DNA from: Spirogloea muscicola
Taxonomy: Eukaryota; Streptophyta; Zygnematophyceae; Spirogloeales; Spirogloeaceae
Length of the DNA: 45,911 nucleotides
NCBI GenBank assembly: GCA_009602725.1
Contig: WELB01000121.1
Coordinates: forward strand, 4,638-50,548
Reading direction: 5' to 3'
Shown: in pieces, positions 1 through 10,404 of the stretch
How the letters are laid out: each line of letters opens with the position of its first letter
How positions within the stretch are numbered: the first letter of the stretch is position 1
Notes under the pieces: generated by a model
Told to the model about the DNA's origin: nothing
Databases searched by the model: none
What the model saw: only the letters and a program-made list of their open reading frames with translations
Position numbers and translations under genes: made by a program

Positions 1-51
1 GGGGAGGGGGGGAGACTGGCCGGGGGGAAGGGGGGGGGGGGGAGGGGGGGA

Positions 52-353
52 TGCCCAAAGCGTCAGATTCTTGCTTGGTCGCATTTGGCCCAGCGGTCAC
101 ATCAACGCCGGGCACATCATACTGGCGTAGATGGGACCACCGCGACCTCTTGTAACGACTGGCCGGTATCCCAACCTGAGAATGCACGCTATCCTGCCGC
201 TGTGTCGCACCGCCGCTACCGCAGCCGCTGCCGAGCTGCCGAGCTGCCGAGCGCCGACACCCAAAACCCCACCCTAACCCTTTACACCGGTACTCTTGCC
301 ACAAAGCCCACCTTAAACTTTCCTAGCCAAGGCCAGGACGGCGCAAGTCTACG
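52..353 (+). repeat. 5' LTR of the copia element
   Basis: It begins TGCCCAAAGCGTCAG and matches the right-hand copy through the segment ending CGCAAGTCTACG. Relative to the 3' copy it lacks roughly 90-130 bp of internal sequence. The left edge abuts the G-rich start of the window. Confidence 0.75.
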
Positions 354-365
354 TGGTAGCAGAGG
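354..365 (+). other. Primer-binding site (tRNA-iMet type)
   Basis: TGGTAGCAGAGG lies immediately after the 5' LTR. It matches the usual plant copia primer-binding site TGGTATCAGAGC at 10 of 12 positions, and its position supports the LTR boundary. Confidence 0.6.
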
Positions 366-389
366 AGGCCTCAGGGGCTTGAGGCGGTG

Positions 390-905
390 TGACGGCATCA
401 ACTGGGCCAAATGGAAGGAGATAGTGGAGCTGGCCATGGACCACCTTGGTCTGCTGGTCATCCTACAAGACGGAGGCAGAGCCGGTGTTGCAGAAAGACG
501 GCGCGGCTGCTTCTGAAGCGCAGCAGAAGTACTGGCGGAGGCAGACTCACTGCCTCTACATTCTGAAGTGCAGCCCCAACGCTGCACAGCTGACGCTGGT
601 GGTTGGGAAGAAGACGCTCGCAGAGACGTGGGCGACAGTTTGCGAGGAGTACAGAAAGACCACGCAGATCAGCCTCAGCATCTTGTTGAGAGATTTCCAC
701 AATACGGCGGGGGTTCCAGCAGAATCCGTAACTGCGTACGCCCAAAGGGTGCGTGAGAAGGTGCAGGAGATGGATGCAGCAGGGCAGGCCATCTCTTCGG
801 ACATGTTGGTGGGGCGCACCTCTGCCAGAGTCTTCCGGCAAGATTCAATCACACAATGGAGTCGCTGCAGATCCACAAGCCACCACTACACTTGGACGGG
901 TGTGT
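390..905 (+). pseudogene. copia gag remnant (frameshifted)
   Basis: The start reads GINWAKWKEIVELAMDHLGL in one frame (about 394-453), the usual Trp-rich gag opening. The remainder, with WATVCEEYRKT and ESVTAYAQRVREKVQEMD, continues in another frame to 905. This is the pattern of the UBN2/copia gag family. A frameshift near 446 separates the halves. No zinc knuckle is visible downstream. Confidence 0.7.
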
Positions 906-960
906 AGAGCGGCTACAAGGGATATAATTACAAAGACAATGGGATCGGCAAGAGTCCAAC

Positions 961-1446
961 TTAGAAGAGAGTGTGCTCTATGCACGTAGGGACCAGCAGC
1001 AGCAGCAGCCCTGGCAGCACCAGCAGCACGAAGAGCAGCACCAGCAGCCCAGTGATATTCTTGAAAGCAAGGCCATATGGCGAAATGGTGCTCTCACGAA
1101 TGTAGGGAACATGGGCCGCACAATTGCAGGCCAACCAGCTACCCACATTGGCTGCTGGATTGTCAACTCTAACAGGCCTCCCCTTCTCCTGCTCAACGAA
1201 GATCACATCCCTGCTCACTAAGACCTTCTGCAGCATAGAATTCCACAGCCTGTACCCCTTCTGCTGATGACCAAACCCCAGAAAAGTGCACCGCACGCAC
1301 GCTCTTGGCCTCCAGCTTCTTACGTAGCTCGTCGGAAATGTGAGCGTACGCTACACAGCCAAATTTCCTTCTTTCTCCCAGGTCGGGCTTCACGCCTGAC
1401 CAAGCCTCTTCTGCCAAACCTTTGGATCCCTCATTGGAGAAAGACA
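961..1446 (-). pseudogene. Inverted fragment of a related copia polyprotein
   Basis: On the minus strand, 1445 down to about 1200 reads AEEAWSGVKPDLGERRKFGC and KLEAKSVRAVHFSG, the linker just after copia integrase, followed by WNSMLQKVLVSRDVIFVEQE. The same linker occurs on the plus strand at about 1845-1970 with clear but incomplete identity. This segment therefore comes from a related copy in opposite orientation, placed between gag and integrase of the host element. Confidence 0.75.
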
Positions 1447-1449
1447 TCC

Positions 1450-1980
1450 TACTACCTTGACCGACGACTTCACGAAGAAGGTGTGGGTGTGCTTTGATGC
1501 ATGCCAATGCCGAAGTACTGCACCCTTCGTTTTGCGTACTGCACGCAGCGATTTCGTCCTATGGTGGAGCGAGAAGCAGAGAGAGACATTGGAGTGCTTT
1601 GCAGCGACTATGGCGGAGAGTACCTATCAATGCGATACCTTCAAGAGCTGTCAGACAAGGGTGTTGTCCATCTATTGACAACCCCATACACTCCAAAGCA
1701 AATTGTTGCTGCAGAGCGCCTCAACCAGACACTTGTGGAGAAGGTGCGTGCCATGTGCTTGACCATGGAGGTGTCAGAGCAGTAGTGGCCTTATGCTCTG
1801 GAGGCAGCTGTATACATGCTTAACCGCTGTACAACGAAAGGTTGGACGGAGTGACTGCAGAAGAGGCTTGGTCAGAAGTGAAGCCTGATGTGGAAGAAGT
1901 AAGGAAGCTTGGCTGTGTAGCGTATGCTCACATTCCCACCGAGCTAGGCAACAAGCTGGAGGCCAAGAGCCCGCCGACAA
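1450..1980 (+). pseudogene. copia integrase core and linker remnant
   Basis: The fragments run DDFTKKVWVCF (from about 1459), then in another frame CSDYGGEYLS (the second catalytic Asp region), TTPYTPKQIVAAERLNQTLVE (the catalytic Glu region, the usual NGVAER changed to IVAAER), and the linker EEAWSEVKPDVEEVRKLGC. An in-frame TAG interrupts between the E-containing helix and the WPYALEAAVYMLNR segment. Several frame changes show decay. Confidence 0.75.
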
Positions 1981-2149
1981 CCAGGCTCTGTCACAGTCTC
2001 AGGCAACTGTTGATAAGGGCCTGCGCAGGTCGTCACTCATTGTGGTCTGTGTTCTGTTGCATCCCTGGAGGGTAGCAAGTGTACAGAGCACTCATTCAGC
2101 ACCTATGCATGTGTGGACGCCCCCTTTGCAGGATGTCAGAATTGCCGAT

Positions 2150-2571
2150 GGCCATGACATCGGGGTACGTGTTCCTCATGGTAGGAGGGGCCATCTAAAC
2201 TTGCAATCGCGACATCTACTTGCGAGGCGGAATACACTGCCGCGTTCGGCGCACCCTGTGAGTCGGTGTGGGTGAGAGGACTGCTAGCAGAGCTTCAATA
2301 AATGCAGGTCGACCCCACCAACAATTTAACACTGATAGCTCTAGCAGTCTGGCTCTCATCCGTAATCCAGTCAACCAGGCCCGCACTCAACAATTTTGAT
2401 GTAAGATGTCACAAGGTGCGTGAGCCGGTAGATGATGGAGTAGTGCAAGTCGATACTTGCGTCACCCGGGAGATGGCAGCAGACTGTTTAACCAAGACAA
2501 TGGCGCGTGACAAACCCATGCTCTGTGTCAGGGGAATAAGGCTAGTGAGCAAGATTTCAATACTCAATTAG
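2150..2571 (+). pseudogene. copia RNase H-like remnant
   Basis: TSGYVFLMVGGAI is followed, after a frame change, by ATSTCEAEYTAAFGAPCESV and, after a TAA, by NNFDVRCHKVREPVDDGVVQ and REMAADCLTKTMARDKPM. These are the landmarks of the copia C-terminal RNase H. The stops and the missing reverse transcriptase indicate a dead copy. Confidence 0.75.
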
Positions 2572-2771
2572 AAATAGTCCTCATAGTACTTCAAGGGGTG
2601 AACACAGTGTACGTAACAGTGCCTGGGATGGAGGGTAAGAACCCCCCTCTCAAGGCCGTGCCTCTCTCGTAATTTTGCATCCTTAATTAGGTGTGCTTGC
2701 ATGCTCTAGTGCTCACGACACTAGCACCGCATTAGAGTAGTGATGTTACTGCAGAATGCTGACATTTGGCA

Positions 2772-2791
2772 GGTGGGAAAGTTGAAGGAGA
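2772..2791 (+). other. Polypurine tract before the 3' LTR
   Basis: GGTGGGAAAGTTGAAGGAGA directly precedes the TGCC start of the right LTR, as expected for the plus-strand primer. Confidence 0.5.
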
Positions 2792-3183
2792 TGCCAAAGC
2801 GTCAGACTCTTGCATGGTCGCATTCGGCCCAGCAGTCGCTTTGGCCTAGCTAAGACCACCGCAATTTCTTGTATTGACTGGCTGATATCCGAACCTGAGG
2901 TTGCACGCTGTCCTGCCGCTGCATCGCGCCGCCGCCGCCGCCACCGTCGCTGCCGCCAAAGCCGAGCGCTGAAGCTGGTCTCGTCATTCTTGCCACAACG
3001 CCCTCCTCGCAGTCGACGTGGCTAGCCAAGAAGAAGTGTTCTCCGAGAGAGGTTGTTCTTTGTCCTGGGCTGGTCGATCACACTTATCGCCCTCTACTTT
3101 CCTTTTTCTAATGGAAGAGTCTCTCTCTCCCAAAGGAGGACCTTTCCACTTGCCCAGCCAGGCCAGGACGACGCAAGTCTACG
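2792..3183 (+). repeat. 3' LTR of the copia element
   Basis: A direct-repeat partner of 52-353 that begins TGCCAAAGCG and ends CGCAAGTCTACG. It carries a block at about 3015-3145 that the left copy lacks. The sequence similarity is imperfect, suggesting an old insertion. Confidence 0.75.
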
Positions 3184-3189
3184 ATGCGA

Positions 3190-3400
<211 letters not shown>

Positions 3401-3451
3401 GAGACTTGGCCCCCGGCCAAGTGTCATATGCGAAGCACCCCGGCTTTACGT

Positions 3452-3510
3452 CACGTGGCGGGCCCAGCTCTCGAAACGCGGCGTTCCCGCGCCTTTTCCC
3501 TCCCGCCAAA
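3452..3510. promoter_or_regulatory. Putative WDR76 promoter sites (G-box and E2F-like)
   Basis: CACGTG (3452-3457) follows ACGT in a G-box context. TTCCCGCGCC (3484-3493) and CCCGCCAAA (3502-3510) match the E2F consensus family in the reverse sense. They lie about 460 bp before the WDR76 start codon. The function is inferred from motif match only. Confidence 0.35.
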
Positions 3511-3968
3511 TCCTCCCTCCTCCCTCCTCCCTCCCCCCTTCCCCCCTCCCTCCAGTGGCGTTCCCGTCGTCACCTTGACGGCGTCCCAGGCACAGCCGTC
3601 GTCGCCCCGGCGGCAATCGCGGCGGCGTCCAAGGCACAGCCGCCGTCGCTCTATCGGCGACTGCCACGGCGCCGCCGGAGTCGACCCACAAGGGCGCCGC
3701 CTCCGAGACGGCGGTGCTGCCGGCGAGACTGCGCCGCCGGCTAAACGGCGGCGCTCGGCCGCAGCGGCGGCTGGCAGTTCGCGAAGAGCTTCGGGGGGAT
3801 GAGAGTTTGCTGCTCGCAATCGCGGGAGCGCGGGAGGGCTTAGGCTTTAGGGGTTTGGGATGTAGCGGAGCAGGCAGAAGCGGGCGCCAGAAGGCGCCTG
3901 GGGTTCAAGGACAACGGTCAGCCTTGCTGGTCATGGCTGGAGATTGAGCGTCGGAGCTTGCGGAGGCC

Positions 3969-6839
3969 ATGGCCAGACGCGCTGTGCGGCGCAAACCCGA
4001 CAGCGCGGTCGTGGGCAGGCGCGGCGCCGGGATGGCCGTGAGATCGAGCAGCCGGAAGTCAGCAGGTGCACCAAGACGGGCGTTGGCAACAAGAAAGGAG
4101 AAAGGCGGGATGACTGCGCCCATTGTCCAGCGGAGGCGGCCGAAGAGGGAGATGGAGGGAGGTGGCGAGGAGGAGGACAAGAAAGGAGGTAAGAGATGGT
4201 CATTGTCAGCGCCGCAAGGACGAATACACTTGCGGCGGCAAATTGTGATAGTGAGTAAATAGAGGTTTCAAACAGATCGGGAGCTCGGTGCTCCACAATG
4301 AAAGTAAAGCGTGCGCTTCCTGATCTGTCAGCAGTGCTGCCTGCAGAAGCATTGGTGGAGGAGGAGGAGGAGGAGGAGGAGGAGGAAACGGCGGTGGCAG
4401 GAGGTGACTCCGTCGACTCAGATGGCAGCCCAGCTGGGGGAACGGAGGGCGAGACGGAGTACGAGCGGCGGCGGCGCGAGAATGTGGCGCGCAACGCCGC
4501 CAAGCTCGCGGAGCTCGGAGTGGCGTCCGCTGCGCAGCTCGTCGCCTCTTCTGCCGCAGCCGGCGGGACCCACAACCGCAAGGCCGGCATGGTGGTGAAG
4601 GGCCTCAGGCCGGGGCGTGCTGTGCCGATGGCCGCTGCGGAGCCGGCGGTGCTGCGGCGGTCGTTGCGCGCCAAGAAGATAAAGCCCGACCCGGAGCACG
4701 CTGGCGGCATCCGTGCCGAGCTCCGCGGCGGCCACATCGTCCTGGAAGACACCCAGCCGGACGGCGGAGGCGGGAGTGGCGGCCGCCGAGGGGGGCCGGT
4801 GGAGCTGCGCAGTGCCAATGCAAGCGAGGCAGAAGACGAGCGCCTCATCGCCATGCTGCGGCGGCTGCGAGAGGCGCAGTCGCCGCTGGTGGCGGCAACG
4901 GCGGGGGGGAGGAAGGAGGTGGAGGAGGGGGCCGGACCGCCGCTCAGCAGTCTGCGGCTGCACGCGGCGGATGTTGCGCGCGTCGTTAAGGAGCGGATCT
5001 TCTGCATCGCCTTCCTGCCGGCGAGGTGAGGCGAGAAGTTGCAAGTTGGAGTCAGAGTCAGCGGGATGGTATCAACATCAGTATGAGAGATGCATTCAGC
5101 CATTCAGAGCTGGGGCTTGACTGTCTTTCAGCAACTTGGTTCATCAAAGTCAGTGTTAAATTTGTTACCTGAGGATGTCACGAACAACAACTCAGGGCTG
5201 AAGAGTTGGTGATGTTCTGCTGCTTGAGGAGGTCATCAAAACCTGGTTGACATATTCAAGATCATTAGCAGGGTCGTAATGATCGGGAGGGAGGTAGCCG
5301 ATGGCCATGCAGTCGTGGCAGCACCTGCTGATACCGGCAATGGCAGCATGGCGGCGGCGGCGGCGATGGCGGGGGCGGCCGCAGGGACAAGGTCATCGTG
5401 GCAGCCGGCGACAAGGCCGGGCAGCTCGGGGTCTGGGACGTGGACCCGGAGCCGCCGGCTGGCGATGCGGCGGGCGTGTACCTCTTCGAGCTCCACGCCA
5501 AGCCCGTGTCTGGTCTCGCCTTCGCCGCCCACGATTACACTAAAGTAAGTCGGCGGTCGTTCACTGTTTTGGCGGTCGTTCACTGTGCTGAGATCCAAAC
5601 AGCCACTGCTCTTGCTTGCACTGTGTGGCCACTGCCGCTTTTAACCGACTCCCTGATGCCCTCTCCCTCCTCTCCGCCTCCCTCCTTCCTCCCACCTCCT
5701 CCTCTCCTCTCTGCCTCCCTCTTCAGCTCTACACCTGCAGCTACGACGGGTCACTACGGGCGCTGGACCTTGAGGCACGCGTATTTGCCGAGGTCCTCCA
5801 TTCCCACGACGACCAATTCAGTGCCTTGGCGTTGGCACCGTCACCAGGCACAGCCTACATTGGCGATGGCGACGGCTGCATGTCCATATTCGACCCGCGG
5901 GCCGGTGCAGTAGTAGCGCACCACCAGCTCCACCAGCGCAAGGTCTCAACGCTCGAGCTCAACCCGGCCGGCGACGGCCATCTGCTCCTCACGGCGTCCA
6001 CAGACACAGCCGTAAGGTTGTGGGACGTGCGGCGCCTCGGCGCTGGCGAGCTGGCCAGCGCCTTGCATGGCAAGGGCGTCAACTCTGCCGCCTTCTCGCC
6101 AGATGGCCGCCGTGTCGCCTCAACCAGGTCGGACCTGACCTTGTCTTCAATTGAGGCTGTCTTTCAGTATAGCTTTTAAGCCAGATGAGCTCTCTCTCAC
6201 CCTCATGTCCAGATCCTTGCTTATCCATGGATCTTGCCCTCCCTTCTGAGCGCGTCATCTGGCGGCTGGGGCATCCGCACTAACCGTCGGGCTGGCATTG
6301 CTTTCAGCTACGACAACACCGTTCGCATCTGGGACATAGAGCCGCCGGAGAGACTTCGACCGGCGCGCACCGTGGCGCACGACAACAACACCGGCCGCTG
6401 GATCTCGGCCTTCAGGTCCGCCCCGCCTGGCGCCCACCTTTCCCCGTCAGGCAGTCTGATGCTGACTCCAAAACCGTCCTACTATAATGACCTCAATTGA
6501 TTCAATCTGAGCATTAGCCCTGAACATTGTCCATGAAAACGTATACACCAATTGGGCTCCATTCTTGGGTCTGCTCCGTTGCTCCTCATTGTTTAGGTGG
6601 TGCAAATTGGCAGGGGCGTGTGGGCGTGGGATGGCAGCCACGTCCTCGTCGGCAGCATGGCCAAGGCGCGGGCGATCGACGCCGTGGACGCAGACTCGGG
6701 CTCGGTGGCGCGCCTGTCGAGCGAGCACATGACGTCCATCTGCGCGCGGCTCGCCGTGCACCCGCTGCTGCCCGCGGTCGTCGCCGGCGGCACGGCCGGC
6801 GGAAAGCTCTGCCTGTGGCGGGCTACGCGGCCTTCGTAG
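3969..6839 (+). CDS. WDR76: WD repeat-containing protein 76 (WDR76/CMR1 family), 6 exons
   Basis: Exons that stay in frame are 3969-4188, about 4347-5025, 5385-5544, 5727-6127, 6308-6415 and 6614-6839 (TAG), giving 597 aa. Residues 1-280 are basic and low-complexity with an acidic run and the family's ERRRRENVARNAAKLAELGV segment. A WD beta-propeller follows: AAGDKAGQLGVWDVDP, CSYDGSLRALDLEA, IGDGDGCMSIFDPRAGA, TASTDTAVRLWDVRR, SYDNTVRIWDIEPP, NNTGRWISAFR and VLVGSMAKARAID. Family members are nuclear, bind DNA and chromatin, and act in DNA-damage response and genome stability (established for CMR1 and WDR76). The exon 2 acceptor is ambiguous because three in-phase AGs (4331, 4334, 4346) are possible. 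E2F-like sites upstream would suit S-phase control. The long antisense open frame over exon 2 is a GC-driven shadow. Confidence 0.9.
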
Positions 6840-7739
6840 TGTTTAGGACTTGGGAGGTAAGGGGTGTAGCTTTCGTGCCTTGCTCTTACCATCAAGAGCA
6901 GCCGCAGCCACAGCCGATGTCGAGGAACCTCCTCCAGGGAGCACGCTGGGTGCAATGGAGTTTGATCTCCAGGTGGCTGAGCATTTGGAAGTCAGCGGCT
7001 GCTGACTAGGGGTGTACTGAATATGCGTCCTCAGTGGTCTCTGAGCTCTGTGATACCTCCATACCTATTCCAAGTTTGCGGGCTGGCCTTTCCCAGCACA
7101 CCAGTTTAGACGGCGCTTGTGGCCCCTTCGGACCTTGTCAATTCCTTTTTGGGCTGGCTGTTCACAGCCCTTGCCCCATTTGAGAGAGCCACATCTTCCA
7201 GCATGAAAGAAAGCCCTCACCCTCCCTGAAGAGTTGCTCCTCTCCTTTCCACTAAGAGAAAGGCCGCACCGCGGTGCGCATGAAATAGAAAGGGAGGCCG
7301 ATGCTAGCCTTGCAAATGTCCTGCTTACGGCGTAATGAGCTGGCTAAGGGGGACACTACATATCCCCGAGTGAGTATATGCATGTCTGACAAGCTAAGCT
7401 GAGGAGCCAAACCGCCACCATGGAAAACCACAGAAGTCACGCTGTCTCGGTTCTTGCAGGGCTGGGCAGACGAAGGCCAGCGAGGCGCTAAACCGCCTAG
7501 ACGGGTAAACCAAGCCGGGAGGGGTGGGTAACGGCGGCCGTTTGAGGGGCCGGGTTGCCGTCCCGTCAGGAAGCCAGATCACTACTCTTCCACCCGCGCT
7601 CAGCCAGCTCCCGCGGAAAGAGGCGTAATTCGCGGCGCATCCGGCGGCGGCAGCGGCGGCGGAGGCGGCGGCGGCGGCGGCGGCGGCGGCGACGGCGGCG
7701 GCGGCGCAGNCGCCGCCGCCGCCGGCGCGCGCGGCGCAG
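6840..7739. other. Intergenic region between WDR76 and TAF10
   Basis: It holds the WDR76 3' flank and, at 7629-7736, an Ala/Pro-coding GC-rich tract with a single N at 7710 that probably belongs to the TAF10 5' end. A short stretch at 7270-7300 resembles one at 13915-13945 (both contain GTGCGCATGAAAT). A segment at about 7345-7390 weakly resembles the hairpin repeat at 38.6 and 45.0 kb. No other gene is seen. Confidence 0.5.
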
Positions 7740-9262
7740 GTCCCCGACGAGCTGACGTCGTACTACCTCCGCCGCAGCGGCTTTCACTGCCCCGACGCGC
7801 GAGTGTGAGGACCTCCACGCTCCCCAGAAACAGGATAACGGTATCTATGGATTCCGTCAACTAAGCTTGATCCCGCCTTGGCGCGGCCAGCAGCTAGCTC
7901 CATGGCCGCCTTCGGCGAAGCTCCGCAGGCGCCCGAACCCGCTGTCCAGCCAACCGGCCCTCGGCCGCCTCGCTCGAAGCACAAATTCTGAATATGTCTG
8001 TGAAGCATGTAGCTCGCTCGAAGTCCACAACCGGCACCAGACCTCAGGTCCTGCCTTGTGCGAACACACTAGATAGCACTTGGACAATCAGCTCACAAAG
8101 GACTCGAGACCAGGTCCACATCATCTAGTAAGCATCAAACCCTAACCCGAACCCCAAACCTGAACCCCAAACCTGAACCCCAAAGCACATAGAGCGCGTC
8201 AGCTCTTCCTCGCTATGATAGACCCTCTAGTTCAAGCCATCCTCGAGGAGTGGCGCCTGGATGCCTGGCGGCAACCCTCGATAACACCCATGAGGTGGCC
8301 ACAACAGGCCGCCGCTCTGACCCAAGGCTGACCCGGGGCTTCGCAGCTCTGGTGCAGGACACGGCTCATCTCAGTAGCGGCTCAGAAGTTCATCAGCGAG
8401 CTCACCAGCGACTCCCTCCAGTACTTTGCTTTCACCTCTTCCTCCTGCCCGAGCAACACCGCGATGACGACACGTTGGCAGCGCAATGTAATAGCTGATG
8501 GAGGAGAACGGCCTGTCATGGCGAGCACATGTGAAGCACGCTGACAGCAGAGGGCTCTTGCCAATGCGTGTGGCTTGCCCAGGTACTGCAAGATCCGGCA
8601 GGCCGCGGCGTCCAAGGACAAGCTCGGCAAGGGGCTGCAGACCAAGGTGAGCAGTGGCGGCGAGGGTGTGTCACATGCCCGGAGACTCTCATTAGTTAAC
8701 CATGCGCGCTTGCACATGGATTGGTGCAGTTGACAGAGCTGTCAGAATACTTCCATTAGTGGGACTATGGGCTTGGTAGGGCTTGGTGATCATCAACTAC
8801 AGCATGTCCAGGTGTTTGAGTAGGAGTTGACACGATGATCTTGAATGGCCAAGGCTGCCACGCTCACCTGCTATGCCCGCCCGTTGCAAACCTCACACTT
8901 CAGGATAAACGGTTGGTTCTCACAACTGAAGACCTGGCGCTAGCCCTCAAAGAGGTACTGAGCACGCTGAAAGCTTGTCTTCAGCTGCTTGCTTTGGCTT
9001 GCTTTGGCTTTTCATCACATTTGTAAGTTGCCCAAGCATAGTCGGAGCTCCTCCTTGACCAGGGTTTGTAAGACTGCCGCATTACAGATTCATGAGGCAC
9101 TCTTGGGCGAAGTGGAGATCTGTACAAGCCCATTGTGGAGTACTTATTGGATAAGACACCCATGTGCAGTATGGAGTGAACGTGAGGAGGCAGGACTACT
9201 ATGCAGACTCACCGGCGACTGGCGCCGGAGCCTTGGCTGCGTCCAAAGGCAACAAGCTGTGA
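7740..9262 (+). CDS. TAF10: TFIID/SAGA subunit TAF10 (N-terminus unresolved), 5 exons seen
   Basis: In-frame exons are 7740-7804, 8358-8420, 8583-8646, 8904-8954 and 9170-9262 (TGA). They encode VPDELTSYYLRRSGFHCPDA, then TRLISVAAQKFISELTSDSLQ, YCKIRQAAASKDKLGKGLQ, DKRLVLTTEDLALALKE and YGVNVRRQDYYADSP. This is the TAF10 histone-fold domain, which pairs with TAF3/TAF8 in TFIID and SPT7-type partners in SAGA (family knowledge). TAF10 normally has an FLxxLxDYTPT segment just before the first helix. Here the frame upstream is an Ala-rich run broken by an N at 7710, and that segment is not visible. No start codon could be assigned: the upstream frame is open only back to a TAA at 7626. The donor after exon 1 could be at 7803 or 7805; 7805 keeps the frame. 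Confidence 0.9.
8149..8185 (+). repeat. 13-bp tandem repeat with telomere-like motif
   Basis: Nearly three copies of GAACCCCAAACCT lie in the first recognised TAF10 intron. Just upstream is AAACCCTAA (8137-8145), identical to the plant telo-box. It may be a decayed telomere-type repeat. Confidence 0.6.
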
Positions 9263-10404
9263 CCGCAGCCGGTCAAGGTGCACATACATATCCTGCCTTA
9301 GGATGTTATGAACTTGTTGTCACTATGGACCTGCTTCGCAGTGCGTGACGTCGCTGGTCTAGGTATTTGATGACCTTGCTAGATGTTGTGTGCCCTCCTT
9401 CAATTGGCTGATGCAGTTGCTTTGTCGATGAGTTTCAGACATTCCTCCGAGTCCGTGACAGCAGCTCGCCTAAGCCCATGACCCACCCTGGACGCTCTCC
9501 TGCCCAAGCTTCCATTCCTGTGGATGTAAGTACTAGGGAAAAGAGCTGTGAAAGTCTGTTCAGTCATGCCCGCAACATTCTTTAAATTCTGTACTTGGTC
9601 CATTCAATTTGATCTTGACCGTCAGAGCAGTAAGACAAATCTGGAACGTCAAGGGATGATTCTGCTAAGGGTTGCAAGTAGACCGTCTGGGTATGCGCCT
9701 GGTATTGGTAGGGCTACACAGTGAAGTTGCACATGCACCAGTGGCGCATGAACTGCCCTCAATTTTGCGCTCTGCCAAAGACCACAGCAAATAGAGAAGA
9801 CTAATGTTTAGGTTTTAGGTAGTGAAGCCTGGCAGTGGAGTCTTAGGTAGATCCACAATGCAGTCCGATGGCAGCCATCTCTGGCCGTTGGAGGTCATGG
9901 CAGGATGTGGCCAACAATTGAACACTGCCCATAAGGAATCGCTATGAGATAGATCCTGGACCAGGTGAGCTTCAGCATACCTCAAAAAGAGGCCTGCCCA
10001 GTGCCGCTTATACGTGAACCTAAGTGCTGTGGCGGCCCCTAGTGCCCCTTCAAAATATGGCCTGCCCCTTCAGGATATGGCCTGCTCCCTTGAGAGAAGC
10101 AGTGCAAGCTTTTGCAGGTCGTGTTGCTCGAAGAGTTTCACTATGGTTGGGTGCACTACGCTTTTCTGCCATAAAAGTGCGCACATGACTTTAATGGACG
10201 CCGTCCTTCGCGAGCCCTTCGCGAAGGACGGCGCGAAGGACAGCTCGTGAAATACCACGTGTACCTGGCCAAGGGATTGACAACTGCCTCGATCATGCAG
10301 CTCCCTCATTCAGCAACTCATTGATGTTGTGGTCTCTCAGCTAGCTAGTCAGCTTGGCAAAGGAATATTCGCAATTGGAAGGAGAAAGCAAAGCCTGCCA
10401 GCAC
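9263..10404. other. Tail-to-tail intergenic region between TAF10 and TACO1
   Basis: Contains the 3' flanks of two convergent genes and one long perfect hairpin (10199-10233). The short open frames here show no recognisable protein. Confidence 0.5.
10199..10233. repeat. Perfect 15-bp inverted repeat (hairpin)
   Basis: CGCCGTCCTTCGCGA, 5-nt loop GCCCT, then the exact reverse complement. It is followed by a partial copy, GCGAAGGACAGC. It lies about 170 bp beyond the TACO1 3' end. Confidence 0.9.

Larger units (their letters stand above)
52..3183 (+). mobile_element. Decayed Ty1/copia LTR retrotransposon
   Basis: Two direct repeats (52-353 and 2792-3183) flank a region with gag-like, integrase and RNase H-like coding remnants in copia order (integrase before RNase H). 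A tRNA-iMet-type primer-binding site follows the left repeat and a purine-rich tract precedes the right one. Frames are broken by stops and shifts, reverse transcriptase is not recognisable between integrase and RNase H, and an inverted piece of a related element sits inside. At about 3.1 kb it is shorter than a full copia element (roughly 5 kb). It is not expected to be autonomous. Target-site duplications cannot be judged because the left flank is a G-rich tract and the right flank a GA microsatellite. Confidence 0.85.

Noticed and set aside
1-50. G-rich window start as a telomere or G-quadruplex array
   Set aside because: It is irregular poly-G with scattered A, not a repeat unit, and is likely low-complexity DNA beside the LTR.
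3931-5103. 390-aa antisense open frame opposite WDR76
   Set aside because: Low-complexity Ser/Ala/Pro composition caused by high GC on the opposite strand of a real exon.
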